Source: DATLGB01 sp963726825
Lineage (GTDB): Bacteria; Actinomycetota; Thermoleophilia; Solirubrobacterales; Solirubrobacteraceae
Reading direction: 5' to 3'
Assembly (NCBI GenBank): GCA_963726825.1
Contig: CAVSDT010000002.1
Coordinates: 1,736,001-1,800,000, forward strand
DNA length: 64,000 nt
Positions 17,627 through 26,143 of the stretch are shown one piece after another; within the stretch, counting starts at the first letter, position 1; each line of letters begins with the position of its first letter. Made by a program: the position numbers and the translations under genes. The notes beneath the pieces are model-generated. The model made no database searches, had not been told where the DNA came from, and saw nothing but the letters and a program-made list of their open reading frames with translations.

Positions 17627-17926
17627 ATGGCTCGTCGTCGGATCGTCCTCGGGGTCGCGCTCGGCGCGCTCCTGCTGCTGATCCTGACCGGCGGGCCCGG
17701 GACGGCGCTGACGTTCCTCCCGGCTCTCGGCCTGCTGGCCCTGCCGCTGACGGGCCGCTTCCTCGGCGAGGACCGGATCGTGCGCCGCCTGCGCCGCGCC
17801 CGTTCGTGGCCGCGCCGCGCTCGCGCCCGCTCGCCGCGCCCGCGCGCGCACGAGCTGCCGCTGACGTCGGCCCTCGCGCGCCTGCCGCTGTCGCGCCGCG
17901 GGCCGCCGGTCCACTCGCCGGCCTAG
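17627..17926 (+). CDS. Small membrane protein of unknown function
   Basis: 99 residues with one long or two short hydrophobic helices (about 6-47), then an arginine/proline-rich tail that should face the cytoplasm. I do not recognise a family. Support for a real gene: TAGGGT at 17613-17618 ends 8 nt before the ATG, the same leaderless pattern as in surrounding genes, and hydrophobic residues are concentrated as in a true membrane segment. It is divergent from the RTX gene. Confidence 0.5.
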   Translation: MARRRIVLGVALGALLLLILTGGPGTALTFLPALGLLALPLTGRFLGEDRIVRRLRRARSWPRRARARSPRPRAHELPLTSALARLPLSRRGPPVHSPA

Positions 17927-18041
17927 TCCCCGTTTCGTCCCTCGTCGCGGCGGCGCCCTCCGGCGTCCGCGCGAGCTCGTGCGCGGGTCCGGGTCCGGCC
18001 GAGTCCCGACCTGTCCACCTGAGCCCGAGGAGGGCCACATC

Positions 18042-18713
18042 GTGCATCGCCCCGAGGCGGTCGCGGCCATCGTGGCCGTGACGCTGCTCGGCACGGCAGC
18101 CGCCGCGTCCGCGCATTCCGCCGACCCCCACTTCCTGAGCCGCGTCGACGCCATCGCGCCGGCGACGACCGGCGTCACCGTCGACGTCCTCAACCGCTCC
18201 GACCGCCTCCTGCTGACCAACCGCAGCGGCCGCGACGTGCTGATCGCCGGCTACGAGGGCGAGCCGTACGCGCGGGTGCTGGCCGACGGCACGGTGCAGG
18301 AGAACCAGCGCTCCCCCGCCCACGTCCTCAACACCGACCGCTACGCGCAGGTCGAGGTCCCCCCTTCGGCCGACGCGCGGGCCAGGCCGGCGTGGAGGAC
18401 CATCGCCAAGACCAGCCGGTTCGAGTGGCACGACCACCGGATCCACTGGATGAGCCGCTCGCGGCCGCCGCAGGTCAAGGACCCGGAGGTGCGCCAGCCC
18501 GTGTCGGAGTGGACCGTCCCGGTGACGATCGACGGCCGGCGCGGCGCCATCACCGGGACCCTGCTGTGGACGCCACCGCCCGGGGCGAAGGTCACCGCCA
18601 CGCAGGTCGGCGGCGGGGCCGCGATCGTGGCCGTGCTGTGCGGCGGGCTGGCGCTCGTGCACCGCCGGCGGCTGCGCCGGGGCGACGCCGCATCCGTCCC
18701 CGAGGCGTGGTGA
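18042..18713 (+). CDS. Exported membrane-anchored protein in copper operon, unknown function
   Basis: 223 residues: signal peptide (cleavage near SAHSAD), an extracytoplasmic domain of about 160 residues with SRFEWHDHRIHWM, whose clustered histidines could bind metal, and a C-terminal membrane helix with a short basic tail. The GTG start has a GAGGAGG-like ribosome site 11 nt upstream. Its stop overlaps the CopC-CopD gene, so it is the first gene of a three-gene copper-related operon. Relatives occur next to ycnJ/copC genes; the role (copper binding or delivery) is inferred from context. Confidence 0.72.
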   Translation: MHRPEAVAAIVAVTLLGTAAAASAHSADPHFLSRVDAIAPATTGVTVDVLNRSDRLLLTNRSGRDVLIAGYEGEPYARVLADGTVQENQRSPAHVLNTDRYAQVEVPPSADARARPAWRTIAKTSRFEWHDHRIHWMSRSRPPQVKDPEVRQPVSEWTVPVTIDGRRGAITGTLLWTPPPGAKVTATQVGGGAAIVAVLCGGLALVHRRRLRRGDAASVPEAW

Positions 18714-20446
18714 GGCGGTTCCTCGTTCTCGCCGCCGTCCTGGTGCTCGGCGCGCCGGCGGCTGCGGACGCCCATGCGCAGCTCGAGGCAACGACGCCGG
18801 CTCGCGGCGCCGCGCTCGACGCCGCGCCGGACCGCGTCGTGCTGCGCTTCTCCGAGACCGTGACGGCTGGGCCCGGCGCCGTCCGCGTCTTCGACGGGCG
18901 CGGACGGGCGGTCCGGGCCGGCGCCGCCGTCCATCCGGGCGGCCGGGGGAACGCGTTGGCGGTGCGGCTGCCCGACGATCTCGGGCACGGCGGCTACACG
19001 GCCGTGTACCGCGTCGTCTCGGCGGACTCGCACCCCGTGTCGGGCGGCCTGTCCTTCACCGTCGGCCGCGGCGGGGCGGGCGCCCCGAGCGTCGGCCGCC
19101 TGCTCGCGGGCACCGACGCGGGGCCCGTCACCAGCACCGCCATGGGCGTCGCCCGTGGTGTGCAGTACGCGGCGATCGCGCTCGCGCTGGGGTCGCTGCT
19201 GGTGCTCGTCGGCTGTTGGCGGCCGGCCTCGGCGAGCACCGTGCGCCTGGCGCACGGGTCGCGCCGACTCCAGGGGGGCGACGGCGCCGGCGCGGCCTTC
19301 GAGGGCCGCATCGCCGCGCTCGTCGGCACCGCCGCGGTCGCCGGGATCGCCTCGGGCGTCCTCGGGATCGTCCTCGAGGGGGCCGTCGCCGCGGGGTCGT
19401 CGCTGTGGTCGGCGGCCACGCCGGACGCCGTCCGCGCGGTGCTGGGCACCCGCTTCGGCCGCACCTGGGGCGTCGGCGTGCTCGCCTGGGTGCTGCTGGC
19501 CCTGCTCGCGGCCACCGCCCTCCGGCAGGGCCGCGGCAGGGGCGGCCCGGCGCGCACCGCCGCCGGGCTCGCCGCCCTCGCGTGGCTCGTCGTGCTCCCC
19601 GCCCTCGGGGGGCACGCGGCCTCGACGGCGCCCGTGTGGCTCGTGCTGCCCGCCAACGTCCTGCACGTCGTCGCGGTGTCCGCCTGGATCGGCGGCCTCG
19701 TCGCCATCCTCGTCGCGCTGCGCGCCGCGACGGCCCGGGTCGCGCCGCAGGACCGCGGGCCCCTGCTCGTCGCCGTCGTCGGCCGCTTCTCCGTCCTCGC
19801 CGGCCTCGCGGTGGCGGCCATCCTCGCCACGGGGCTCGTGCAGTCGCTCGCCGCCCTGTCGGCCTGGGGCCAGCTCACGTCGACGGCGTACGGGCGCGCC
19901 GTCGCGATCAAGCTCGGCCTGCTCGTCCTCCTGCTCGGACTCGGCGCCCTGCAGCGCAGCCGCGTCCTCCCAGCCCTGCGCGCCGCCGCCGGCGCCCCGG
20001 GGGCCGCGGGCGTCCTCCTGCGGCGGGTGCTGCGGGCCGAGCTCGCCGTCGGCGTCCTCGTGCTCGGGGTGACCGGGGCGCTCGCGACCTACCCGCCCGG
20101 CGACGCGACGGCCGCCGGGCCCGTGACGCGTTCGGCCACCATCGGGCCCGCGCGGGCCGAGGTCACCGTCGATCCCGCCACGGTCGGCCCCAACGAGATC
20201 CACCTGTACCTCCTCGACCGCCGGACGGGCGCCCCGTGGGACGTCCCGAAGGCGGTCGAGGCCACGGCGTCGCTGCCCGCGCGGCAGCTCGACGCCCTTC
20301 CCGTGGGCCTGCGCAGGGCCGGCCCCGGCCACTACGTCGCGCCGGCCACGGCGCTGCCCGGGCCCGGGCGCTGGCGGTTGCGGATCGCCGCCAGGGTCTC
20401 GGCCTTCGACGAGCACGACACCACGATCACCGTGCCGGTCCGATGA
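18710..20446 (+). CDS. ycnJ: CopC-CopD-type copper protein (YcnJ-like fusion)
   Basis: 578 residues in three parts: signal peptide plus a CopC beta-sandwich (about 22-120) with mature N-terminal HAQLEATTPARGA and the late DSHPVSGG, supplying the N-terminal His and other copper ligands; a CopD/PcoD membrane domain with about eight helices (about 140-445); and a C-terminal extracytoplasmic YtkA-like domain (about 470-578). Family role: copper uptake or transfer across the membrane. GTG start overlaps the previous stop (GTGA). The adjacent YcnI gene matches the ycnJ-ycnI pairing known from Bacillus. Confidence 0.9.
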   Translation: MRRFLVLAAVLVLGAPAAADAHAQLEATTPARGAALDAAPDRVVLRFSETVTAGPGAVRVFDGRGRAVRAGAAVHPGGRGNALAVRLPDDLGHGGYTAVYRVVSADSHPVSGGLSFTVGRGGAGAPSVGRLLAGTDAGPVTSTAMGVARGVQYAAIALALGSLLVLVGCWRPASASTVRLAHGSRRLQGGDGAGAAFEGRIAALVGTAAVAGIASGVLGIVLEGAVAAGSSLWSAATPDAVRAVLGTRFGRTWGVGVLAWVLLALLAATALRQGRGRGGPARTAAGLAALAWLVVLPALGGHAASTAPVWLVLPANVLHVVAVSAWIGGLVAILVALRAATARVAPQDRGPLLVAVVGRFSVLAGLAVAAILATGLVQSLAALSAWGQLTSTAYGRAVAIKLGLLVLLLGLGALQRSRVLPALRAAAGAPGAAGVLLRRVLRAELAVGVLVLGVTGALATYPPGDATAAGPVTRSATIGPARAEVTVDPATVGPNEIHLYLLDRRTGAPWDVPKAVEATASLPARQLDALPVGLRRAGPGHYVAPATALPGPGRWRLRIAARVSAFDEHDTTITVPVR

Positions 20447-20466
20447 CCGGCGCACGAGGAGGACCC

Positions 20467-21141
20467 ATGAAGAAGCTCGCCCTGCCGCTCGTCACCGCGC
20501 TCGCGCTGACCGTCCCGGCCGCCGCGGCCGCCCACGTCACCCTGCAGCCGCCGCAGGTGCCGGCCGACAGCTACGCCGTGCTGGACGTCCGCGTCCCGAA
20601 CGAGACCGACGACACGAACACCACCAAGGTCGACGTCCAGTTCCCCGAGGGCTTCCTGTCGGCCTCCACCCAGCCCGTCCCCGGCTGGCGGGCCAGGGTC
20701 ATCACCGCCACGCTGGCCGACCCGGTCAAGCAGCACGGGGAGCAGATCACCGAGCGGGTCGATCGCGTGGTGTTCACCGCGACCGGCGCGGGCGTCGCCC
20801 CGGGGGAGTTCCAGGACTTCCCGCTGTCGCTGAAGCTGCCGGCCGCCAAGGCGGGCACGCTCCTCAGCTTCAAGGCGCTGCAGACCTACTCCGACGGCCA
20901 GGTCGTCCGCTGGATCGGGTCGCCGGACGCCGACAGGCCGGCCCCGCTCGTGACCCTCACGGCGGCCCAGGGCGAGCACGGCGCAACCGTGCCGCGGCCC
21001 GCGTCCGTCGCAGGGGCGGGCGACGATGGGAGCGGCGGCGGCGGGGACGGCCTCGCGGTCGTGGCCCTCGTCGTGGCGATCGTCGGCCTGCTGGCCGGCG
21101 GCCTGGGGCTGGTGACGGCGCGGCGGGCCCGGCCCGCCTAG
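20467..21141 (+). CDS. ycnI: YcnI-type copper-binding protein (DUF1775)
   Basis: 224 residues: signal peptide cleaved before HVTLQPPQVPADSY, the mature N-terminal His being the known copper ligand of YcnI, then an immunoglobulin-like domain (YAVLDVRVPNETDDTNTTKVDVQFP; PGWRARV; FQDFPLSLKLP; Trp in VVRWIG) and a C-terminal membrane anchor. It binds Cu(II) outside the membrane and probably works with the CopC-CopD protein. ATG 20467 has GAGGAGG 7-13 nt upstream, which decides it over the upstream ATG at 20443. Confidence 0.92.
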   Translation: MKKLALPLVTALALTVPAAAAAHVTLQPPQVPADSYAVLDVRVPNETDDTNTTKVDVQFPEGFLSASTQPVPGWRARVITATLADPVKQHGEQITERVDRVVFTATGAGVAPGEFQDFPLSLKLPAAKAGTLLSFKALQTYSDGQVVRWIGSPDADRPAPLVTLTAAQGEHGATVPRPASVAGAGDDGSGGGGDGLAVVALVVAIVGLLAGGLGLVTARRARPA

Positions 21142-21193
21142 GAGGAGGAGGTCGCGGGCGCGTCGTCGGGCCGGCGCCCGTGCGGGCGGCCGG

Positions 21194-22387
21194 TCAGGCG
21201 CCCGGCGCCTCGAGGTCGAGCTCGGCGAGCCGCCGGGTGAGCAGCCGGCGCTCGGCGTCGTCGTCGACGACCTCGAGCGCCCGATGGAGCGCGTCCGCGG
21301 CCTCCGCGGTGCGGCCGAGTCGCCGCAGCAGCTCCGCCCGGGTGGCGTGCAGGTAGTGGTAGCGCTCGAGGCCGAGGCCCTCCGTGAGGGCGAGCCCCGC
21401 GGCGGGCCCGGCGGCGTGCGCGACGGCGACGGCACGCCCGAGGCTGACGACCGGGGAGCCGGTGAGCCGCTCGAGCTCGCCGTAGAGCGCGGCGATCTGC
21501 GCCCAGTCGCGCGGGTCCTCGCCGTGGAGCGCGGCGATCGCGGCCTCGACGACGTACGGCCCGCCGCCGCCCAGCGCGAGTGCACGGTCCAGCGCCCGGC
21601 GACCGGCGGTGAGCCGCCCGGCGTCCCACAGCTCCCGGTCCTGGTCCTCAAGCAGCACGATGTCGCCGCGGGCGTCGTGGCGGGCGGCCCGGCGGGCGTC
21701 GTGGAGCAGCATCAGCGCGCGCAGGCCGTGCACCTCGGGCTCGTCGGGAAGGAGCTCGGTGAGCGCGCCGGCCAGCCCGATCGCCTCCGCGGCGAGATCG
21801 TCGCGGCCGCCGTAGCCCTGGTTGAAGATGAGGTAGACGACGGCCAGCACGGCATCGAGGCGGTCAGGGAGGAGGTGGTCGGCCGGCACGCGGAACGGGA
21901 TCGCGGCCGCGCGGATCTTGCGCTTGGCGCGCACGAGCCGCTGGGCCATCGTCGCCTCGGGGACGAGGAACGCGCGGGCGATCTCCTCCGTCGTGAGGCC
22001 GCCGAGCGTCCGCAGGGTCAGCGCGACCTGCGCGTCGGTCGCCAAGGCGGGATGGCAGCAGGTGAACACGAGCTCGAGGCGCTCGTCGGTGAAGGTCGGG
22101 GGTTCCACGTCGTCGTCGGCGGCGGCCTCGACCGGCCCGAGCTCCAGCGTCTTGGTCGCCAGGGTGCGGTCGCGGCGGATGCGGTCGACCGCGCGGTTGC
22201 GGGCGGTCGCGACCAACCACGCGCCGGGGTGCTCGGGCACCCCGTCGCGCGGCCACCGCTCCGCCGCGATGGCGAACGCCTCCTGGGCGGCCTCCTCGGC
22301 GAGCTCGAAGTCGCCGAGGAGGCCGATCAGCGCAGCGAGGACGCGGCCCCACTGCTCGCGGAAGACCCGGTCGAGGATGGCTACCAG
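21194..22387 (-). CDS. ECF-like RNA polymerase sigma factor (DUF6596 type)
   Basis: About 397 residues. Region 2 (FREQWGRVLAALIGLLGDFELAEEAAQEAF ... ARNRAVDRIRRDRT), region 4 (LTLRTLGGLTTEEIARAFLVPEATMAQRL) and the long C-terminal DUF6596/TPR-like extension that defines this sigma group. These sigma factors sit next to a YCII gene, as here. No ATG, GTG or TTG occurs in frame near the expected N-terminus; the best candidate is CTG at 22385-22387, overlapping the YCII stop. The protein extension probably controls activity in place of an anti-sigma factor. Confidence 0.87.
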   Translation of the reverse strand: MVAILDRVFREQWGRVLAALIGLLGDFELAEEAAQEAFAIAAERWPRDGVPEHPGAWLVATARNRAVDRIRRDRTLATKTLELGPVEAAADDDVEPPTFTDERLELVFTCCHPALATDAQVALTLRTLGGLTTEEIARAFLVPEATMAQRLVRAKRKIRAAAIPFRVPADHLLPDRLDAVLAVVYLIFNQGYGGRDDLAAEAIGLAGALTELLPDEPEVHGLRALMLLHDARRAARHDARGDIVLLEDQDRELWDAGRLTAGRRALDRALALGGGGPYVVEAAIAALHGEDPRDWAQIAALYGELERLTGSPVVSLGRAVAVAHAAGPAAGLALTEGLGLERYHYLHATRAELLRRLGRTAEAADALHRALEVVDDDAERRLLTRRLAELDLEAPGA

Positions 22388-22737
22388 GCCTGGATCGGCC
22401 GGATCTCCACCGCCCCGCCCATGCTCGCGGCGGGGATCGTCGCCGCGACCTCGATCGCGGCGTCGAGGTCGTCGGCGTCGTAGAACAGGTAGCCGCCGAT
22501 CGCCTCCTTGAGCTCGGCGAACGGGCCGTCCGTGGTCAACGTCCGGCCGTCGCGCACGCGCACCGTCGTCGCGGTGTCGGGCGCGGCGAGCCCGAGCCCG
22601 GGCTCCACGCCCGGCGTCTCGTTGAGCTGCTGGTACGCCGCGTACACGGCGCCCTTCTGCTCCTCGGAGAGCGTGTCCCACTCCGCCGTGCGCGGGGTCG
22701 GGGTCGTGCCCTGGTGGATCAGCAGCATGTACTTCAC
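22381..22737 (-). CDS. YCII-related small protein
   Basis: 118 residues of the YCII/DGPF ferredoxin-like fold: starts KYMLLIHQG, contains TVRVRDGRTLTTDGPFAELKEAIGGYLFYDADDLDAAIE and ends AVEIRPIQAW. The DGPF motif is the hallmark. Function unproven; the family regularly pairs with the following sigma factor type, and may sense a small molecule for it. GTG start at 22737 has a GAGGAGG ribosome site just upstream (22741-22747). The stop overlaps the likely sigma start. Confidence 0.9.
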   Translation of the reverse strand: MKYMLLIHQGTTPTPRTAEWDTLSEEQKGAVYAAYQQLNETPGVEPGLGLAAPDTATTVRVRDGRTLTTDGPFAELKEAIGGYLFYDADDLDAAIEVAATIPAASMGGAVEIRPIQAW

Positions 22738-22901
22738 GTGGCCTCCTCGTTGGACGTGGTCCCCCCTGAGACGAACGGGGACCGGACGGATCGACAGGTC
22801 GGTGGTCGCATCCTCCCAAGCCCCCGCCCGATCCCGGCGCGGGTGCGCCGCCACGTCGACGGACCTTGCCCCCGACGCCGTGACCCGGGATGGTCCCGGC
22901 C

Positions 22902-23516
22902 ATGGTCAGCGAGACCGAGCGGTTCTGGGAGACGCGCTACGCGGCGCAGGAGCAGACGTGGTCCGGCCGCGTGAACCCCTGGCTGCCGGAGGTCGCCGAG
23001 CGCCTGACGCCGGGCCGGGCGCTGGACCTCGGCTGCGGGGAGGGCGCCGACACCGAGTGGCTCGCACGGGCGGGCTGGGAGGTCGTCGCCGCCGACGTGT
23101 CCCCGACGGCGCTGCGGCGCACGGAGGAGCGCGTCGCCGCCGCGGGGCTCGCGGACCGCGTGCGCGTCGAGCGCCACGACCTCGAGCTCAGCCGGCCGAC
23201 GGGCCCGTTCGACCTCGTGTCGGCGCAGTTCCTGATGTCGCCGATCGCGTTCGCGCGCGACCGGGTGCTGCAGGCGCTGGCGCCCTCGATCGTGCCCGGC
23301 GGCCGCCTGCTGATCGTCGACCACGGCGCGGCGCCGCCCTGGTCCTCCCACCAGCACGACACCTTCCTCTCCCCCGAGGAGACCTGGGCCGCCACCGGCC
23401 TGGGCGCGGCCGGCTGGACGCTCGAGCGGTGCGAGACCCGATCGCGCGAGGCGACCCACCGCGGCCACAGCGGGACGCTCGAGGACGTGCTCGTCCTGGC
23501 CCGCCGGGCGGCCTGA
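22902..23516 (+). CDS. Class I SAM-dependent methyltransferase
   Basis: 204 residues. FWETRYAAQEQTWSGRVNPWL at the N-terminus followed by LDLGCGEGADTEWLA (motif I), VVAADVSP (motif II) and FDLVSAQFL (motif IV) define a Rossmann methyltransferase related to the SAM-dependent TehB/UbiE-like group. Substrate unknown. ATG 22902 keeps the conserved tryptophan region at the start; ATG 22890 is possible. Divergent from YCII across about 165 nt in which I see no further gene. Confidence 0.85.
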   Translation: MVSETERFWETRYAAQEQTWSGRVNPWLPEVAERLTPGRALDLGCGEGADTEWLARAGWEVVAADVSPTALRRTEERVAAAGLADRVRVERHDLELSRPTGPFDLVSAQFLMSPIAFARDRVLQALAPSIVPGGRLLIVDHGAAPPWSSHQHDTFLSPEETWAATGLGAAGWTLERCETRSREATHRGHSGTLEDVLVLARRAA

Positions 23517-23527
23517 GCGGCTGCGGC

Positions 23528-23896
23528 TCAGGACACCCAGGGCACCGTCGCCTCGAGCACCGCAGACGTCAGCGCCTCGCTGCGCAGGTGGGTGACCGCC
23601 TGGTAGTCCGGATCGGCGACCATCTGGCTGAACGCCTGCCGGGACGGGTAGCGCACGAGCAGCACGACGTCCCAGTCGTGCTCGGCCGGAGCGACCAGCC
23701 GCGTGTCGCAGTCCCCGACGTAGACGACCTCCGCGCCGATGCGCGGCAGGTAGTCGGCCAGCGCCTTGGTGTAGGCGGCGTAGGACTCGCGCCCGCCCTC
23801 CGGCTTGAACTTGAGCAGGTTGAGCATCACGACGGGGCCGCCGGGATCCTCCGCGAGATAGCGCTTGAGGTCCTGGCCGGTGGGATCGACTGGCAT
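23528..23896 (-). CDS. DUF1330 family protein
   Basis: 122 residues with a dimeric alpha-beta barrel signature: GGPVVMLNLLKFKPEGG, YAAYTKALADYLPRIGAEVVYVG, WDVVLLVRYPSRQAFSQMVADPDYQAV. The invariant 'YPS..AF..M..DPDY' block is the family's mark. No enzymatic role is established. It starts 35 nt from the tRNA-Gly gene on the same strand and is convergent with the methyltransferase. Confidence 0.88.
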   Translation of the reverse strand: MPVDPTGQDLKRYLAEDPGGPVVMLNLLKFKPEGGRESYAAYTKALADYLPRIGAEVVYVGDCDTRLVAPAEHDWDVVLLVRYPSRQAFSQMVADPDYQAVTHLRSEALTSAVLEATVPWVS

Positions 23897-23930
23897 CGCC
23901 GAGGTCTATCCCATCTGCGTCCGTCGCGGA

Positions 23931-24003
23931 AGCGCGAGACGGGCCTCGAACCCGCGACCTCGAGCTTGGGAAGCTCGCGCTCTACCAACTGAGCTACTCG
24001 CGC
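23931..24003 (-). tRNA. tRNA-Gly (anticodon CCC)
   Basis: On the minus strand the sequence folds as a full cloverleaf: 7-bp acceptor stem GCGCGAG/CTCGCGC, D arm GCTCAGTTGGTAGAGC, anticodon stem CGAGC/GCTCG around loop TTCCCAA (anticodon CCC, reads GGG), and T arm with TTCGAGG. Discriminator base is U, as in bacterial glycine tRNAs. CCA is not encoded. 73 nt. Confidence 0.96.
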
Positions 24004-24076
24004 ACGCTGCGGTCGCGATGGTACTCGACAACCGGGCCCGCCCGCACCGTGCGCCACCCCTACCCTCGGGGGGACC

Positions 24077-24610
24077 GTGAAGTGGGTCGCGATCACCATG
24101 TCGGCGCTGCTCGTGGGCCTCCTCGCCTACGGCGTCGCCCAGCAGGACAAGCGCACCGGCCAGTCGGGGATCGATCGCGCGCTGGTGCGCGACGAGCCCA
24201 CGCCGGCCCCGGCGACCGACCTGCCGCGCCTCGGCGCCACGGGGGACGCGACCCTCGCCGAGTACCGGGGCAAGGTCGTCCTCGTGAACTTCTGGGCCTC
24301 GTGGTGCAAGCCGTGCACCGCCGAGATGCCCGCGCTGCAGGCCCTGCAGCAGGAGATGGCCGCCAAGGGCGGGACGGTGCTCGGGATCGCCTCGCGCGAC
24401 AACTCCGACGACGCCCTGCGGTTCATGCGGCGCTTCGAGGTCACCTACCCCAACCTGCGCGACGGGTCGGGCAACACCGCGGAGGACTGGGGCGTCTTCA
24501 AGCAGCCCGAGTCGTTCCTGCTCGACAAGCGGGGTCGGATCGTCGCCCACGCCATCGGCGCCGTCGACCAGGCCTGGATCGACAAGCACGTCGAGCCGCT
24601 GCTGGCATGA
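24077..24610 (+). CDS. Membrane-anchored thioredoxin-like protein (TlpA/CcmG type)
   Basis: 177 residues: uncleaved N-terminal helix (about 3-20) and a thioredoxin fold with FWASWCKPCTAEMP (CXXC at about 76-79) and a cis-proline region KQPESFLLD. It reduces apocytochrome c cysteines outside the membrane during cytochrome c maturation; electrons would come from CcdA, encoded two genes on. TACCCT at 24061-24066 ends 10 nt before the GTG, a leaderless-type promoter. First gene of a ccmG-ccmH-ccdA unit with overlapping junctions. Confidence 0.9.
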   Translation: MKWVAITMSALLVGLLAYGVAQQDKRTGQSGIDRALVRDEPTPAPATDLPRLGATGDATLAEYRGKVVLVNFWASWCKPCTAEMPALQALQQEMAAKGGTVLGIASRDNSDDALRFMRRFEVTYPNLRDGSGNTAEDWGVFKQPESFLLDKRGRIVAHAIGAVDQAWIDKHVEPLLA

Positions 24611-25089
24611 CGGTGCGCCGGATCGTCGCCCTGCTGGTCGCCCTCGCGACGCTGTCCGTCGCGTGCCCCGCGCAGGCGGCCACCCCGAGGACCTCGCTCT
24701 CGGCGATCGAGCCCGACGTCATGTGCGTCACCTGCGGGACGGCGCTGAACATCTCCCAGGCCCCGTCGGCCGACCGCGAGCGGGCCTTCATCCAGCGCCT
24801 GATCGCCCAGGGCCTGACGGAGCAGCAGGTCAAGGACGAGCTCGTGCGCCAGTACGGCCGCGCGGTGCTCGCGACCCCGCGCAGCCCCCTGGCGTGGATC
24901 GTCCCCGTCGGGCTCGCGCTCCTCGCCATCGCGGTGATCGCCTTCTCCATCGTCCGCTGGCGCCGCAGGACGCCGGCCGCCGGCCCGGCCGCCGCCGCCG
25001 GCGACCCCGCCGGTCCGCCGCCGGGCCCCGGCCTGGACCCGGCCGACGCCGCCCGCCTGGACCGCGACATGGCGGCCTTCGACCGATGA
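24607..25089 (+). CDS. ccmH: Cytochrome c-type biogenesis protein CcmH
   Basis: 160 residues: signal peptide, a three-helix domain with the redox motif MCVTCG (family LRCxxC) followed by LNISQAPSADRERAFIQRLIAQGLTEQQVKDELV, and a C-terminal membrane helix (about 93-117) with a long Pro/Ala tail. CcmH handles the apocytochrome CXXCH disulphide and delivers it to CcmF. ATGA overlaps on both sides place it between TlpA/CcmG and CcdA. Confidence 0.93.
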   Translation: MTVRRIVALLVALATLSVACPAQAATPRTSLSAIEPDVMCVTCGTALNISQAPSADRERAFIQRLIAQGLTEQQVKDELVRQYGRAVLATPRSPLAWIVPVGLALLAIAVIAFSIVRWRRRTPAAGPAAAAGDPAGPPPGPGLDPADAARLDRDMAAFDR

Positions 25090-25835
25090 GCCCCGGGGCG
25101 GACCCGACGATCCTCGCCGCGTTCGCCGTCGGCCTGATCTCGTTCGTCTCCCCCTGCGTGCTGCCGCTGGTGCCCGGCTACCTGTCGGCCGTCAGCGGCG
25201 TGTCGATCGCCGAGCTGCAGTCGGGGGACAAGCAGGCCGCCCGCCGCGTCCTCGGCCCAGCGGTCGTCTTCTGCCTCACCTTCACGCTCGTGTTCGTCGC
25301 CCTCGGCCTGACCGCGACGAGCCTCGGCTCCACGCTGAACCAGAACCGGCTGACGCTCGAGCGCGCGGCCGGCGTCGTGATCGTCGTGCTCGGCCTGTTC
25401 TTCCTCCTCTCGCCCCTGATCCCGCGGCTGAACCGCGAGTGGCGGGTCGACGCGCTGATGGAGCGCGCCGGAACCGGCGGGCCGCTCGTGGCCGGCGCGG
25501 CGTTCGCGATCGCGTGGACCCCGTGCGTCGGCCCCACGCTCGGCTCGATCCTCACCGCCGCCGCCGCCCAGCAGACCGTGTCCACCGGCGGCGTCCTGCT
25601 CGCCTTCTACTCCCTGGGCCTCGCCGTGCCGTTCCTGCTCACCGCGCTCGCCTTCACGCGCGCCACCACGGCGTTCGGCTGGCTCAAGCGCCACTACGGC
25701 CTGGTCAACGCCGTCAGCGGGGCGATCCTCATCGCGATGGGCGTGCTGCTGCTGTCGGGCGAGCTGACGACGCTCAACACGGAGGCGCAGCGCCTCATGG
25801 ACGCCATCGGCCTCGGCGACCTCTACGACCTCTGA
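25086..25835 (+). CDS. ccdA: Cytochrome c biogenesis thiol transporter CcdA
   Basis: 249 residues with six membrane helices. The two transport cysteines are visible in FVSPCVLPLVPGYLS and AWTPCVGPTLG. CcdA passes reducing power from cytoplasmic thioredoxin to the extracytoplasmic TlpA/CcmG. The start codon overlaps the ccmH stop (ATGA), and the stop is followed directly by the next ATG (TGATG). With ccmEF-ccmI at 4.7-7.6 kb, this completes part of a split system I; ccmABC are not in the window. Confidence 0.94.
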   Translation: MSPGADPTILAAFAVGLISFVSPCVLPLVPGYLSAVSGVSIAELQSGDKQAARRVLGPAVVFCLTFTLVFVALGLTATSLGSTLNQNRLTLERAAGVVIVVLGLFFLLSPLIPRLNREWRVDALMERAGTGGPLVAGAAFAIAWTPCVGPTLGSILTAAAAQQTVSTGGVLLAFYSLGLAVPFLLTALAFTRATTAFGWLKRHYGLVNAVSGAILIAMGVLLLSGELTTLNTEAQRLMDAIGLGDLYDL

Positions 25836-26143
25836 TGGCGACCGCCGACCTCACCATCCTGTCCCTGGGCCGCAGCGACCCCTCCGCCTCGGAGTACATC
25901 GCCGCCATCCAGCGCAAGCTCGCCGAGCAGGACCGGGTCAGGTTCGTCATGCACGCGATGGGGACGTCGCTGGAGGGCGAGACGGCCGACATCCTCGCGG
26001 TCGTGGGCGAGCTGCACGCCGTCCCCTTCGAGCTCGGCATCCCCCGCGTCTACACGGTGCTCAAGCTCGACGAGCGCCGCGACAAGCCCCGGCAGACGCT
26101 GGCGGACAAGACCGCGTCGGTGCAGCGCCGCCTCGACGGCTAG
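25835..26143 (+). CDS. MTH1187/YqgV family thiamine-binding protein
   Basis: 102 residues with a ferredoxin-like fold: LTILSLGR, ASEYIAAIQRKLAEQ, FVMHAMGTSLEGETADILAVVGELHAVPFELGIPRVYTVLKLDERRDK. The 'H.MGT.leg' block and 'D.R.D' end are typical of UPF0045/MTH1187, some of whose members bind thiamine. Translationally coupled to ccdA by TGATG but probably unrelated in function. Its end overlaps the convergent rlmH stop by 4 nt. Confidence 0.88.
   Translation: MATADLTILSLGRSDPSASEYIAAIQRKLAEQDRVRFVMHAMGTSLEGETADILAVVGELHAVPFELGIPRVYTVLKLDERRDKPRQTLADKTASVQRRLDG

Noticed and set aside
23931..24003. tRNA gene as a phage or island attachment site
   Set aside because: No integrase gene, no second copy of the tRNA 3' end and no change in gene style on either side.
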